This document shows positions 1 to 8,759 of a DNA stretch of 57,055 nucleotides, in pieces. A program made the translations under genes and the position numbers. The notes below the pieces were generated by a model. The model was not told where the DNA came from. It searched no databases and saw only the letters and a list, made by a program, of their open reading frames with translations. This DNA is from Tritrichomonas foetus (lineage: Eukaryota; Parabasalia; Tritrichomonadida; Tritrichomonadidae): the NCBI GenBank assembly GCA_001839685.1, contig MLAK01000626.1, positions 10,558-67,612 of the forward strand. The letters are read 5' to 3'. Numbering within the stretch: position 1 is the stretch's first letter; every line of letters starts with the position of its first letter.

Positions 1-48
1 GAACAAATGAACGAACAAATGAACGAACAAATGAATGATCAAATGAAT
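1..48. repeat. 12-bp tandem repeat at window edge
   Basis: Four consecutive 12-base units of the form GAACAAATGAAC, with A/T variants in the third and fourth units, open the window. The array is probably longer to the left. It lies beyond the 3' end of the RING gene. Confidence 0.8.
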
Positions 49-145
49 GAACAAAACAAAAATTCGAATTTTTGTTTTTGTTTTCGGGAAAAAGAAATTC
101 CTGAAAAAATCATCTAAAATTTGATCCGCATGGCCAAAGTTTGAA

Positions 146-1069
146 CTAGAACGAGCTGAAAAGTGCAGCAAGAGGCATGAAGCCATCTGCAAATTCAATT
201 TGTCGAGACTCAGCCACGCCCTTGCAGCAGAGCGGACATGTGTTGTGGAAGGTCAGCCAACGAAAGACACACCTGTAGCAAAAAATGTGACCACACGCGA
301 GTCGAACTGGCTCCGTTGGCGCATCCAAGCAAACGCAGCAATCGTCCGTGACTTCCTCGGGCGGAACCGAGACGAAGGCTGCCTTCGCGTTTTCGCGGTA
401 ATCTCGGAGGGAGAAGGAAAAGTTCCAGAGAAGCCATAATTGGACGAAGCATTTCATGACGATATAAACCACGCAGTATGGAGTCTTAACGCTCACAAAA
501 AGATCAGCTAGAGAGAGATCCTGTTGTGAGGAAAAGTATTGAATCCAAATTGGAGTGACGACGAGATTTCGAATAATGAGAAATAACCGCTGGAAGACTC
601 CGAAAAAGCCGCGACGTGTATGTTTGAATGTGGTAATACCTGTGACGATTAAAATTGACTTGAGAATCGACGATATCATGAAAATTAAAACGGACGCAAA
701 TAATGACGAAAAATAGGCCTCAAGAAGCGTTGTAGATTTCAGGATTGAGCGGCAGAAAAGACCACCAAGAATTACGACGATTAGGAGCCCAAAAATATAC
801 GGAATGACTTCGATCGGTTTGCGGTTAAAATACGAAGAGGAAACGGCCATCTTCTTCATGACATCACTAAGCATAACTTCAACGTACCAAAAAAGTGGTA
901 AGTATATCATTATGAAAAAAGTTAGAGCGAAACATTTGAAGATAAACTCGGAGAGAACAAGAAGAAGCATTGCGAGACCAATCATTGTGTATGTTCGACT
1001 GAAAGCATCACTTTGTGACCAGATTGATGCAATTGATGCAGATGTTGTGGCTTGAGAACTTCCAATCAT
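146..1069 (-). CDS. Multi-pass membrane RING-finger E3 ubiquitin ligase (RNFT-like)
   Basis: A 307-residue protein with an ATG start at 1069-1067. The first ~235 residues hold several hydrophobic stretches that look like membrane spans. The C-terminus carries a canonical C3HC4 RING: C244, C247, C259, H261, C264, C267, C278, C281, with the typical CGHIFC and CPLC signatures. A RING followed by a short tail containing ADG and hydrophobic residues resembles the RNFT1/RNFT2 family of ER-membrane ligases. From family knowledge it should recruit a ubiquitin E2 on the cytosolic face and act in membrane protein turnover. The exact substrate cannot be read from the sequence. Other membrane RING ligases of the HRD1/TRC8 type remain possible. 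The gene is complete and has no close partner; the next gene is divergent. Confidence 0.72.
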   Translation of the reverse strand: MIGSSQATTSASIASIWSQSDAFSRTYTMIGLAMLLLVLSEFIFKCFALTFFIMIYLPLFWYVEVMLSDVMKKMAVSSSYFNRKPIEVIPYIFGLLIVVILGGLFCRSILKSTTLLEAYFSSLFASVLIFMISSILKSILIVTGITTFKHTRRGFFGVFQRLFLIIRNLVVTPIWIQYFSSQQDLSLADLFVSVKTPYCVVYIVMKCFVQLWLLWNFSFSLRDYRENAKAAFVSVPPEEVTDDCCVCLDAPTEPVRLACGHIFCYRCVFRWLTFHNTCPLCCKGVAESRQIEFADGFMPLAALFSSF

Positions 1070-1752
1070 CTAAATTCTTATCTCAAAATATTTGTGTTAT
1101 TTCAATTTTATTCAAAAGTTTCGTTTTATATATAAACAAGAGTTTCGTTTTCAAATTTCAAATATAAATTGATCGGCATGATCATCTTATCTGAATTTTT
1201 TAAATAGACTTATCATATTTCTATAGAATTTGTGTATCTCCCGTTTATTATTAATTGAAAAAACTCTCTGAATTTCCCATTATTAAAATTTATGTAAATT
1301 GTACAAGAATGTTCTAAAACTAAAGATATTTAAGAAAAAATCTTTTTTGAAAAATATATCCAAAAATTGAAGAATAAAAGACCGATTATATTCAGAATAT
1401 TTCAGATATATTCTAACTGCATACCTCGGAAAAATGAATAACCTTTTCAATATTTCAAAGACATGATATCTATATTGAAAAAATTGAATTAAATAACTAT
1501 ACATTCAATATCATACGATGTGTATTGTTAACAAAATTAGAGTTAACCAATACAATCATAAACATTCAGAAATTGTTAACAAAATGTTTGTTAACTAATA
1601 TATATAAATGAATAAAATATAGGTGAAATGTGTTTTGAGGAATTTGATAGACATCAACTTGTAAAGTTTAGAAATTCTACAAGACAATTTATATATAGTT
1701 AACACCGGATAGTTAACTCATAGAGTGACATCAAAGAATAATCATCATAGAA
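1070..1752. promoter_or_regulatory. Divergent intergenic region with paired GTTAAC sites
   Basis: This 683-base region separates divergent genes. It holds six GTTAAC palindromes at 1527, 1542, 1575, 1590, 1698 and 1712, arranged as three pairs spaced 15, 15 and 14 bases. The side next to the RING gene has AAAGTTTCGTTTT-like sequence twice (around 1116 and 1142). No gene is seen. Confidence 0.5.
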
Positions 1753-3165
1753 ATGTATCCACGTTCTCCAAGCGATTCAGGCAGTAGTGAAGAACGGCAA
1801 AGTTTGATTGACGCACTTAAATTACGAAGACCTTTACAAGAAACTACTTCAAGCAGATCGCCAGAAAGTGGCCGGCCAAATCGTTCAAACTTCAATCAAA
1901 CCCCGACCAACACTCGATATGGTAGAAATCCTTCACCATCTAAAAGACGAACAATGTCTGACTACTGTCGTAAGCCAGGAGCAGTCGAAAATACGAATTC
2001 AAATACGACTCCGATATCCTACGAGAAAAAGTATAAAAACGCAAGCGAAGAAATTCAAAAGTTACAAGTGATTGTTGATGTCCTCAATACACGTGTCCAC
2101 AAAGTCGTCCAAAGTAAGAAAGAAAGCGACAGTCAAATCAGCGATCTGAATAACCGTTTGTATGAGGAGCAGCAACACTCTCGACGTCTGGCCGCTGAAA
2201 ATCAAAGACTAAAAGCAGCATTGGCGGCTGGTGGAGGCCGAATGACTTTCGACGATTCAGTCTCATCACGAACTGATACGGCGAGCATAAATGGGGCGTA
2301 TGCAAGAATCTCTAGTATCGAGAAGAATTGCGAAGGGGCGAAAGAAGCTTTGGAAAACCTGACGAAGTGCTTTAATAGCTCGATAGCTGATCACGAAGAG
2401 AAGATAAGGTATTTGGATTCGCACATCAAAAATTTGAATAGTAATATGGACAATCAATCATTGAATAATTTGAATGATTCAGTGACCAGTTTGGCAAGTA
2501 ATTATTCCATGAACAGTAACTTATCATATTATAATTCACCGTCATCAAATAATAATTCACCGTCATCAAATAATAATTCACCGTCATCAAATAATAATTC
2601 ACCATCATCAAATAATGGTTCACCGCAATCTAAAGAATTTCGATTACAGATTATTGATTTGAAGAAAAAAATAAATGATAAAAATTCATTAATTAATGAA
2701 TTAACGAACAAGCTCAGGAAAAAAGAAAAACAAAATCAAATGTTAAATCAACAACTGATTGAACTACAGAATTCTTTTGATTTCCTTAAAGACTCATATG
2801 AAAATAAAGAAAAACAAATGCATCTTTATTTAAATGAAATGAAAAACAAGTTTTCTGAGCTTCAAACTGATGATAAATCTGAATTATTAAAGATTCTCAA
2901 AGAAAATCAAGGCCTACACAGAAAAGTTAGAGAACTTACAGAGAAAAATATTGCATTGTCTCAAAATTTGAAGAAAATGGCTGCTTTGAAAGATGAAACA
3001 AACGAAAATGATTCAAGGGAGCCACAATCGATGACTTTTCCAATGTCGATTAAATATAACTTTAATGGTGATAAAGAAAAACATCATAGTGAAAAAAATA
3101 ATGATGGAGAAAGTAATGAGAAAAATAACAATGAAAACGATGATGTCTCATGCTTTGTTGAATGA
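1753..3165 (+). CDS. Coiled-coil protein with Ser/Asn-rich tandem repeat
   Basis: A 470-residue protein that I do not recognise. The N-terminal ~85 residues are Ser/Pro/Arg rich and probably disordered. Coiled-coil-forming heptads follow at about residues 90-160 and 195-240. A low-complexity Asn/Ser block holds four copies of a seven-residue SPSSNNN-type repeat. A second coiled coil spans about residues 295-410, and the tail is acidic and Asn/Glu rich. There are no catalytic motifs, signal peptide or membrane segments. Such proteins are abundant in trichomonads and are often cytoskeletal, but that is only analogy. The ATG at 1753 is the first in-frame Met downstream of the GTTAAC pairs. The gene is convergent with the BRO1 gene. 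Confidence 0.75.
   Translation: MYPRSPSDSGSSEERQSLIDALKLRRPLQETTSSRSPESGRPNRSNFNQTPTNTRYGRNPSPSKRRTMSDYCRKPGAVENTNSNTTPISYEKKYKNASEEIQKLQVIVDVLNTRVHKVVQSKKESDSQISDLNNRLYEEQQHSRRLAAENQRLKAALAAGGGRMTFDDSVSSRTDTASINGAYARISSIEKNCEGAKEALENLTKCFNSSIADHEEKIRYLDSHIKNLNSNMDNQSLNNLNDSVTSLASNYSMNSNLSYYNSPSSNNNSPSSNNNSPSSNNNSPSSNNGSPQSKEFRLQIIDLKKKINDKNSLINELTNKLRKKEKQNQMLNQQLIELQNSFDFLKDSYENKEKQMHLYLNEMKNKFSELQTDDKSELLKILKENQGLHRKVRELTEKNIALSQNLKKMAALKDETNENDSREPQSMTFPMSIKYNFNGDKEKHHSEKNNDGESNEKNNNENDDVSCFVE
2533..2625 (+). repeat. 21-bp coding tandem repeat
   Basis: Four full units of 21 bases (2533-2553, 2554-2574, 2575-2595, 2596-2616) plus a partial fifth. Each unit encodes a seven-residue Ser/Pro/Asn block. 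The first three units are identical, which points to recent slippage or unequal exchange. Confidence 0.9.
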
Positions 3166-3520
3166 GATAGGTTTCATTTATTATTTTTTATTTAGTTTTA
3201 AAATATAGTTTTTCGTTGATAGTCTCTTAATTTATTTGCATATAAAAATATTAACATTTTAACCAAATTGAATTTTCTTAAATTTTTGTGGTATTTCGAC
3301 GAACCAGTGAAGATATTATTAATTACCCATAATAAAGTATTCGAATTTTATGAGATAAAAACATTTACTTTAAGAAAGAAGAATCATTCATTGAGGAAAG
3401 AAGAAGCATTCAAAAGTATTCAATTATTTTCTAAATTAAAAACAAAATTTAATTTGGAACATAAATCAGAAATAAATTAAAGACCAAAATAATCATTGGG
3501 ATTCAAAAATATGTTTTTTT
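3166..3520. other. Convergent intergenic spacer
   Basis: 355 A+T-rich bases between two convergent genes. An open frame from 3268 starts only with TTG and has lysine-rich composition typical of A-rich noncoding DNA, so I see no gene here. Confidence 0.6.
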
Positions 3521-5269
3521 TTACACCATCTTCTTCTGCAATTGGGTCATTTTGTTTATCAAATCAGAATAAGTTGTCACAGAATTTTCAAATCCCTCTT
3601 TCACGATGACCAATTCAGCCTTAAATCCATCAGCATGCTTGCCTGCTTCAGCTGTTGCTTCCGCAATTTTTTCTTTCGACTGGTTGATCACAGAATGAAT
3701 CTTTGATACATATTGATTAATAATTGCACCAAATTTGGCATCATGTGCAATTAATTCAGAAAGCTTTGCATTAGGCGAAATTGAATTAGCTTGTACGGCC
3801 AATTCGTCACATTTATCGATTTCAAGATCAAGACTATCTTTAATATGCTCCAAGCCATTCACTAGGGAAAGTAATGGCTCAACTGATTTCTTGGCTTTTT
3901 CATATTGACTCTCAAAAGTTTGATCAGTTTTCAGAGTCATATCTGAAGATAATTTATATCCATCATATAACGATTTGGCATTAGGAACGTTTCTTTGAAC
4001 ACCAGATGGATTTGTATGAATTAAATTTTTTATTAATTCGAGTAATTCATGAGTTGAATCTCTTTTTCGATCAAGATCAATATGAAGATTTTCGACTGTT
4101 TTAACTAACTTAGCTGGATATAAAGCAATAGCAGAAGATAAATCATTAATGGCATCAACAATTTCATCTTGTAATTTCTCCATCATTTTTTCGACAGCAT
4201 CATTTAAAGACTCTTTAGTTGAATTTCTCAAATTCTCTGTTGATATTTGACCGCTCCAATCATACTTTCCAGCAAATGTGAGGGGCTTCATAGCTGGAAC
4301 TTCAATTGATTTTGGTGGAGTATCATAATAAAGTCGACTATTTTCGTCTATTGTTTTATCTAGTCTTTCTTGGAAGCCTTCAAGTAAAGATTCAAGATGT
4401 GATGGAATAATATCGCCTTTCTTCTTATTTTTGGATGGTTGATTGTATTTAACGGCATTTCGTCCATAAGCTATCGCTTCTCCATATACTTTATTGCCAA
4501 TACTGAATTCATACATTTTCATATATGCCAAGATTTCAAAAAATTGAGAAATTTCTTGAAACTTTTGGCTTAATTCGGAATACTGGGTTGAAAGGAGGAA
4601 TGACAGCCTGGCAAAAAGATTGACTGGTTTCTTCTTTATGTAGCAGCTATATATAGTTGCATGTGTCCAACAAGCATCAATAAATTTATTTAACTTCAAA
4701 AAGTTTTCTCGTGAGATGATTAATGGGCGAGGCTTTCCACTTTTTGAAGTGTTATTTGGTCTAACAGATTGGAAGTCGTCACGATAAAGCTCAAAAATTC
4801 GATTACTGATTGCTTTGGCCATATTTAAACAATTAGCGACGGTTTCTAGGTTTTTGTGATTCCGAAAATTAATTTTCGATGCTTGAGTTAATAAGCCGAC
4901 TACGACGTTGAATCCCATACAGCATATTTCAAAGTCAATGCTGTGGTTGATTTTTCCATCCCATATAAAATTCATGTTTGCGCCTGTTTTTGATAAATCG
5001 ATATCTTTGGTGAGAGTTGTCAATAGGTTGACGTAGTCGGCGAAAAGGTGGCGGTTTTCTTCTGGCAATTCTCTTTGGTTAAGGAGCTGATCGCGGATTG
5101 TATTTAATTCGTCGCAATTTTGTTTGAAATCTGGCGGTAGGTTACTTTGCTTTAATTTTTGCGTGACATAATTAAGAATAACTTTGCCGGGACTGTAAGC
5201 AGCAGACTCGATGTATGCAAATCGTGGTGAAGGAATGCAGGGCAAATTCGTCGCGAGGTTAAAAGTCAT
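3521..5269 (-). CDS. BRO1-domain protein (ALIX/Bro1-like, ESCRT-associated)
   Basis: A 582-residue protein starting at the ATG at 5269-5267; the frame upstream has only TTG. The N-terminal ~340 residues match the BRO1 domain. Seen are the FIWDG segment (101-105) followed by a cysteine- and hydrophobic-rich helix with N121, and the late domain signature in which a Tyr-rich GNKVYGEAIA helix is followed by an acidic stretch ending in LYYDTPP. Known BRO1 domains bind ESCRT-III (CHMP4/Snf7) and act in endosomal sorting, budding and cytokinesis. The rest (about 350-582) is helical and could be a short V-domain-like coiled coil. It is shorter than ALIX (about 870), and no Pro-rich tail is present. 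Upstream, TTTGGCCA (5324-5317) lies about 48 bases before the ATG. Confidence 0.75.
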   Translation of the reverse strand: MTFNLATNLPCIPSPRFAYIESAAYSPGKVILNYVTQKLKQSNLPPDFKQNCDELNTIRDQLLNQRELPEENRHLFADYVNLLTTLTKDIDLSKTGANMNFIWDGKINHSIDFEICCMGFNVVVGLLTQASKINFRNHKNLETVANCLNMAKAISNRIFELYRDDFQSVRPNNTSKSGKPRPLIISRENFLKLNKFIDACWTHATIYSCYIKKKPVNLFARLSFLLSTQYSELSQKFQEISQFFEILAYMKMYEFSIGNKVYGEAIAYGRNAVKYNQPSKNKKKGDIIPSHLESLLEGFQERLDKTIDENSRLYYDTPPKSIEVPAMKPLTFAGKYDWSGQISTENLRNSTKESLNDAVEKMMEKLQDEIVDAINDLSSAIALYPAKLVKTVENLHIDLDRKRDSTHELLELIKNLIHTNPSGVQRNVPNAKSLYDGYKLSSDMTLKTDQTFESQYEKAKKSVEPLLSLVNGLEHIKDSLDLEIDKCDELAVQANSISPNAKLSELIAHDAKFGAIINQYVSKIHSVINQSKEKIAEATAEAGKHADGFKAELVIVKEGFENSVTTYSDLINKMTQLQKKMV

Positions 5270-5778
5270 CAGTTTTTCAAAAATAGATGGCAATTATAAT
5301 TGATTCTGTGTATAAATGGCCAAATTTTCAAAAAAATAATAGAAATTCTAGAAGTTCTGAAATTCTAATCTTAAGTGATTTTTTGAATAGAAATGAATGA
5401 CATGAATCATATCACATTTCAAAGCGTTGTTGTTTAGTTTAGTTGTTAAATTGATTAATAGTGAATATATAAGGACAGTATTTAGGAGATCACCAAATGA
5501 ACGATCAAGTTTTTACAAGAATATATTTGGCATCAAATCATGGGTTGGCAATGATATATTCCCTTCCATTTTTTATGAAGACCTCACCTAAGTAGATCTC
5601 CAAAAATCAAAAGTGGATCATACAAAAGAATATATTATTCCAGAAAACTATGGAAAAATTAAAATATGGTTTCGTTCTTGGTATGACAAATAGAATTATG
5701 TATGACTAAATAGAATTATGTATGACTAAATGGTAAAATAAGATAAAAATTATGATAGTATACAAAAATACAAACAGT
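5270..5778. promoter_or_regulatory. BRO1 promoter region and short tandem repeat
   Basis: 509 bases upstream of the BRO1 gene and downstream of the FAM227-like gene. TTTGGCCA sits on the minus strand at 5317-5324. At 5682-5733 a unit of about 20 bases (TATGACTAAATAGAATTATG) occurs two and a half times. No gene is seen. Confidence 0.45.
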
Positions 5779-7164
5779 TTAAAAATTAGCATCAAGCTTG
5801 AGATGAATAGTTGGATCAAACAGAGGAACCATATCTTCAATACTATTGTCATTTTTCACTTTCGCTTTTTCTTCGATTTCTTTCTGATCATTTGCTTTTC
5901 TATTTGCAATAAGGGACGACGGAAGCTTGTTCTCTCTTTCAGAGCTTGGACCAGGCGAATCAGGCCTGAAGTTTTTATAAGCTTTGATAGTATTGTCATT
6001 TTCATCTAAAACAACAAGTTCTGGTGTTTCATTTCTTTTATTTTCAAGCTGTAATTCACGTAGATCTTCTAAAAATGCATTAACATCTGCTTTATTTGTT
6101 TCAAGAAGTGCTTTTCTCATTTCCATATTATTGTTGTGGATTTTTGCATGAATTTTTAATTGTTTTCGTTGTTCTTTTTGAAACTGTGATTTTAAATATG
6201 TAATGTGAGATGCTAAAAATGGTCTTCTTGATCTCTGAAGTAAAGATCTTGGTTCTTTCATTGGATCATATTTGTCTATTGTAAGATCAATTTTTTCATT
6301 TTTTGGTTGAGGTGGTAAAAGTGGAGGTAATTTTACCCAATCCGCATCATTTTCTGGTGGATATTGAACGAGAATTCTTGAATCGTGTTCATAAGGTAAA
6401 GTTTTCCGGTTCGTTGCTGAAGAAATTAATGATGACATTCCAGACATGTTCCATCTTGAATTAATTGGCCTCTTTCTACGCGTCATTTCTATTAATGTTG
6501 ATAGGTCTTCGTACGGAATCATTGTTGATATTTCCTCATTGTCATCATCCTTTTTAGGCTCAATGATATTATCATATGCATCTGTAGGTGGTGCCTTTTC
6601 AAAAAATGAACCAAGTCGTTCCTCTAAAAGTGAATCAATTCGATGAATGGATGTGAAAATTATGACAACGATGGAACAAACTTTTAAACGGAACTGTTTC
6701 GATGTCGTGTTTGGGTTTCCATGTGATAATTTAATGTATGTATGTTGAATTGATTGCGTGAAAAAATAAGGAATCGCATCGAAAAATATTTCGCGAATGT
6801 CTGGATCGAGTTTTGTGTCAGTTTCGAAAGGGAAACAAAACTGCTCCCATATTTTGCCGATTTTTTTCGTAATGAATTTCATTTCCCTCGTCGAGGTTGG
6901 ATAAAATAAATTCAAATGAGTCAACCAAAAAACATCGTTGAAAATTCCTTCGATAAACGGTCGATTTGCTTTAAAGAGAGCAAAAGCGCCTCGCTTTTTC
7001 TTCCCTTTGCGAAGTGAAATCGTCGAATAAGTATAATCCAAAACTTCTTTGACATCGCATTCAATTGATGGCGGTTCGTTTATATCGTATTTGTATATGC
7101 TTACATCGACAAGCTCATAATTTCTCTTCTCTTCATCTTCGGCTGAGGAATTATGCCTGCTCAT
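5779..7164 (-). CDS. FAM227 (FWWh-domain)-like protein
   Basis: A 461-residue protein, ATG at 7164-7162. Residues ~65-180 contain a segment NRPFIEGIFNDVFW followed by a helical stretch with FFDAIPYFFTQSIQ and a hydrophobic IVVIIFTS helix. This arrangement (aromatic FxDxFW start, Ser/Thr-rich helices, then a conserved hydrophobic helix) resembles the FWWh domain of the FAM227A/B family, known mainly from ciliated organisms. The second half is charged, Pro-rich (LPPLLPPQP) and partly coiled coil, with an acidic Ser/Pro-rich tail. A flagellar or axonemal role is an inference from the family's distribution. No enzyme motif is visible. The stop TAA lies in TAAA. Confidence 0.62.
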   Translation of the reverse strand: MSRHNSSAEDEEKRNYELVDVSIYKYDINEPPSIECDVKEVLDYTYSTISLRKGKKKRGAFALFKANRPFIEGIFNDVFWLTHLNLFYPTSTREMKFITKKIGKIWEQFCFPFETDTKLDPDIREIFFDAIPYFFTQSIQHTYIKLSHGNPNTTSKQFRLKVCSIVVIIFTSIHRIDSLLEERLGSFFEKAPPTDAYDNIIEPKKDDDNEEISTMIPYEDLSTLIEMTRRKRPINSRWNMSGMSSLISSATNRKTLPYEHDSRILVQYPPENDADWVKLPPLLPPQPKNEKIDLTIDKYDPMKEPRSLLQRSRRPFLASHITYLKSQFQKEQRKQLKIHAKIHNNNMEMRKALLETNKADVNAFLEDLRELQLENKRNETPELVVLDENDNTIKAYKNFRPDSPGPSSERENKLPSSLIANRKANDQKEIEEKAKVKNDNSIEDMVPLFDPTIHLKLDANF

Positions 7165-7430
7165 CGAATTCTAAAAAAAACACGTTAAAACATATTTCAA
7201 TGATTTTTAATCGTCAAAGAGATAAAAAAGAATTGAATAATTATGAATTATTTGAATTTGTATGTCTAAATAAGAACTGAAATAATAATTAGAAAATTCT
7301 ATAATTAGACCAATTAGTTATTAAAAAAGTTGATTTAATTCTAAACATAATTCTTCTCAATGGAAAAGATTTTTCAGTATTTGTAGAAGCCAAATTTGTC
7401 ATTTGAGAAGAATATAAAGTTGGGCGCACG

Positions 7431-7460
7431 AACTTTTTGTGATCAACATCACAAAAAGTT
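7431..7460. repeat. Perfect 13-bp inverted repeat, 4-base loop
   Basis: AACTTTTTGTGAT at 7431-7443 is followed by CAAC and then its exact reverse complement at 7448-7460. The same 13-mer occurs again at 38564-38576 on the minus strand, also upstream of a gene. Confidence 0.9.
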
Positions 7461-7478
7461 TAGTTCACAAAACGTGAT

Positions 7479-7540
7479 CTTTTTCTGTGTTTATATGGTC
7501 TATAATTTCTGAAGAAAAGACCATATAAATTCAGAAAAAG
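7479..7540. repeat. 23-bp inverted repeat with two mismatches
   Basis: Arms at 7479-7501 and 7518-7540 pair over 23 bases, with only the two central bases at 7488-7489 not matching. The loop is 16 bases. The inner 12 bases, TTTATATGGTCT, are a perfect match. Confidence 0.85.
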
Positions 7541-7605
7541 CTGATAAAATCTACTAATATAACGAAAATTTAAAATAACCGCCAAATGGCTGGCCTTTCC
7601 TTCAA

Positions 7606-7992
7606 ATGGGACGTATTCGTACAAAGACAACAAAAAGAGCTGCTCGTCTCGTCATCGAACGTTTTTATGGCCAATTAAGCTTTGATTTCCAAGACAACAA
7701 ACGCGTCTGCGACGACGTCGCCACAATTCCATCAAAGAGAATGCGCAACAAAATCGCCGGTTATGTTACCCACCTCATGCGCCGTCTCGAGCGTGGACCA
7801 GTCCGCAACATTTCCTTCAAACTTCAGGAAGAAGAACGTGAAAAGCGCGATAACTGGATGCCATCATCTTCATCCCTTAACCAACCAACAATTAACATCG
7901 ACTCAGATACAAAAGCAATGCTTGAAGCCATCGGTCTTGATAAGATGGACGGAATTACTGTTTCAGATCGTGTCCGCCGTGAACGTAAGTAA
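7606..7992 (+). CDS. RPS17: 40S ribosomal protein eS17
   Basis: A 128-residue basic protein close to the usual eS17 length. The N-terminus [14 protein letters not shown], the central [23 protein letters not shown] and the following [15 protein letters not shown] segment are hallmarks of the family. It is a structural component of the small ribosomal subunit head. The coding sequence is richer in G+C and in C-ending codons than its neighbours, as expected for a highly expressed gene. An ATG at 7586, 20 bases upstream, is in another frame. TCA at 7602-7604 just before the chosen ATG suggests a leader of only a few bases that would exclude it. The stop TAA lies in TAAA. Confidence 0.95.
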   Translation: MGRIRTKTTKRAARLVIERFYGQLSFDFQDNKRVCDDVATIPSKRMRNKIAGYVTHLMRRLERGPVRNISFKLQEEEREKRDNWMPSSSSLNQPTINIDSDTKAMLEAIGLDKMDGITVSDRVRRERK

Positions 7993-8759
7993 AAATCTGA
8001 ATTAATAAAATTTTATTGAATATTTCTAACTTGGCCTCTTCTTTATCTTCTTTTGTCTTTTTCTTTTCTTGGCTGAAGCGCCAAAACCACGATTTTTGAT
8101 GCAAGTTTTATGTAAAAAAATTATGGCTGATAGAAAAAGTGGATGCTATTTCACTTTTTCAATATATTTTCAATGGAATTTGATGCATTAATTCATTTTA
8201 TTTCACGTAAAGTTCTCAAATATTATTATCTGGCTATATTTCTCCTCAATTTTTGAAAGTATTCAATTATAACATTTCAACGATACATATTTTTATGAAC
8301 TTTGGCAGAGGATATTGTTGTCTGATTCGTTTACTAGAGTAGTAAAATAACCTGTTATAAATATTACAATTACATTCGATAATTGATTTTGTTTCCTTAT
8401 GATTAGATATGAATTATTTTATTCCCATCTATTTCCCTCTTGTTAGAAGTCCACCATGACAATAATTTACATATTATTAGATTCTGAGTTCAGAGTATTT
8501 CTACAGTTTTGACAATAGAGGTGATAATAATAGTGACACATATGTGCAATATTGCAAAGTGTAGCGATAAATATCATTATCCACGAATTAAATGATAGAC
8601 AATAACATGACTACTCTTTTTTATATTGTTTCAATTTTTGTTTTCTTTTCGTTATTAAGTGATTTAATCTCGTTTATTCGTAGTATTTATTCATGTTAAT
8701 AATCATAAAGATTAGAATAACAAACATTTATTAACTAACTGTTTCGAAGAACAGAAGAA
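7993..8759. other. Convergent spacer with a 9-bp inverted repeat
   Basis: 767 A+T-rich bases between the 3' ends of eS17 and the glycosyltransferase. GAAAAAGTG at 8133-8141 and CACTTTTTC at 8152-8160 form a perfect inverted repeat with a 10-base spacer. No open frame or recognisable RNA gene was found, although the region is long for a convergent spacer. Confidence 0.5.

Larger units (their letters stand above)
7165..7605. promoter_or_regulatory. eS17 upstream region with two inverted repeats
   Basis: 441 bases between divergent genes. It holds two inverted repeats: a perfect 13-base arm pair at 7431-7443/7448-7460, and a 23-base arm pair with two mismatches at 7479-7501/7518-7540. The second lies about 65 bases before the eS17 ATG. 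A copy of TGGCTGGCC sits at 7587-7595, immediately before that ATG. Confidence 0.6.

Noticed and set aside
3268..3480. 70-codon open frame
   Set aside because: Starts only with TTG, Lys-rich A-rich composition, in a convergent spacer.
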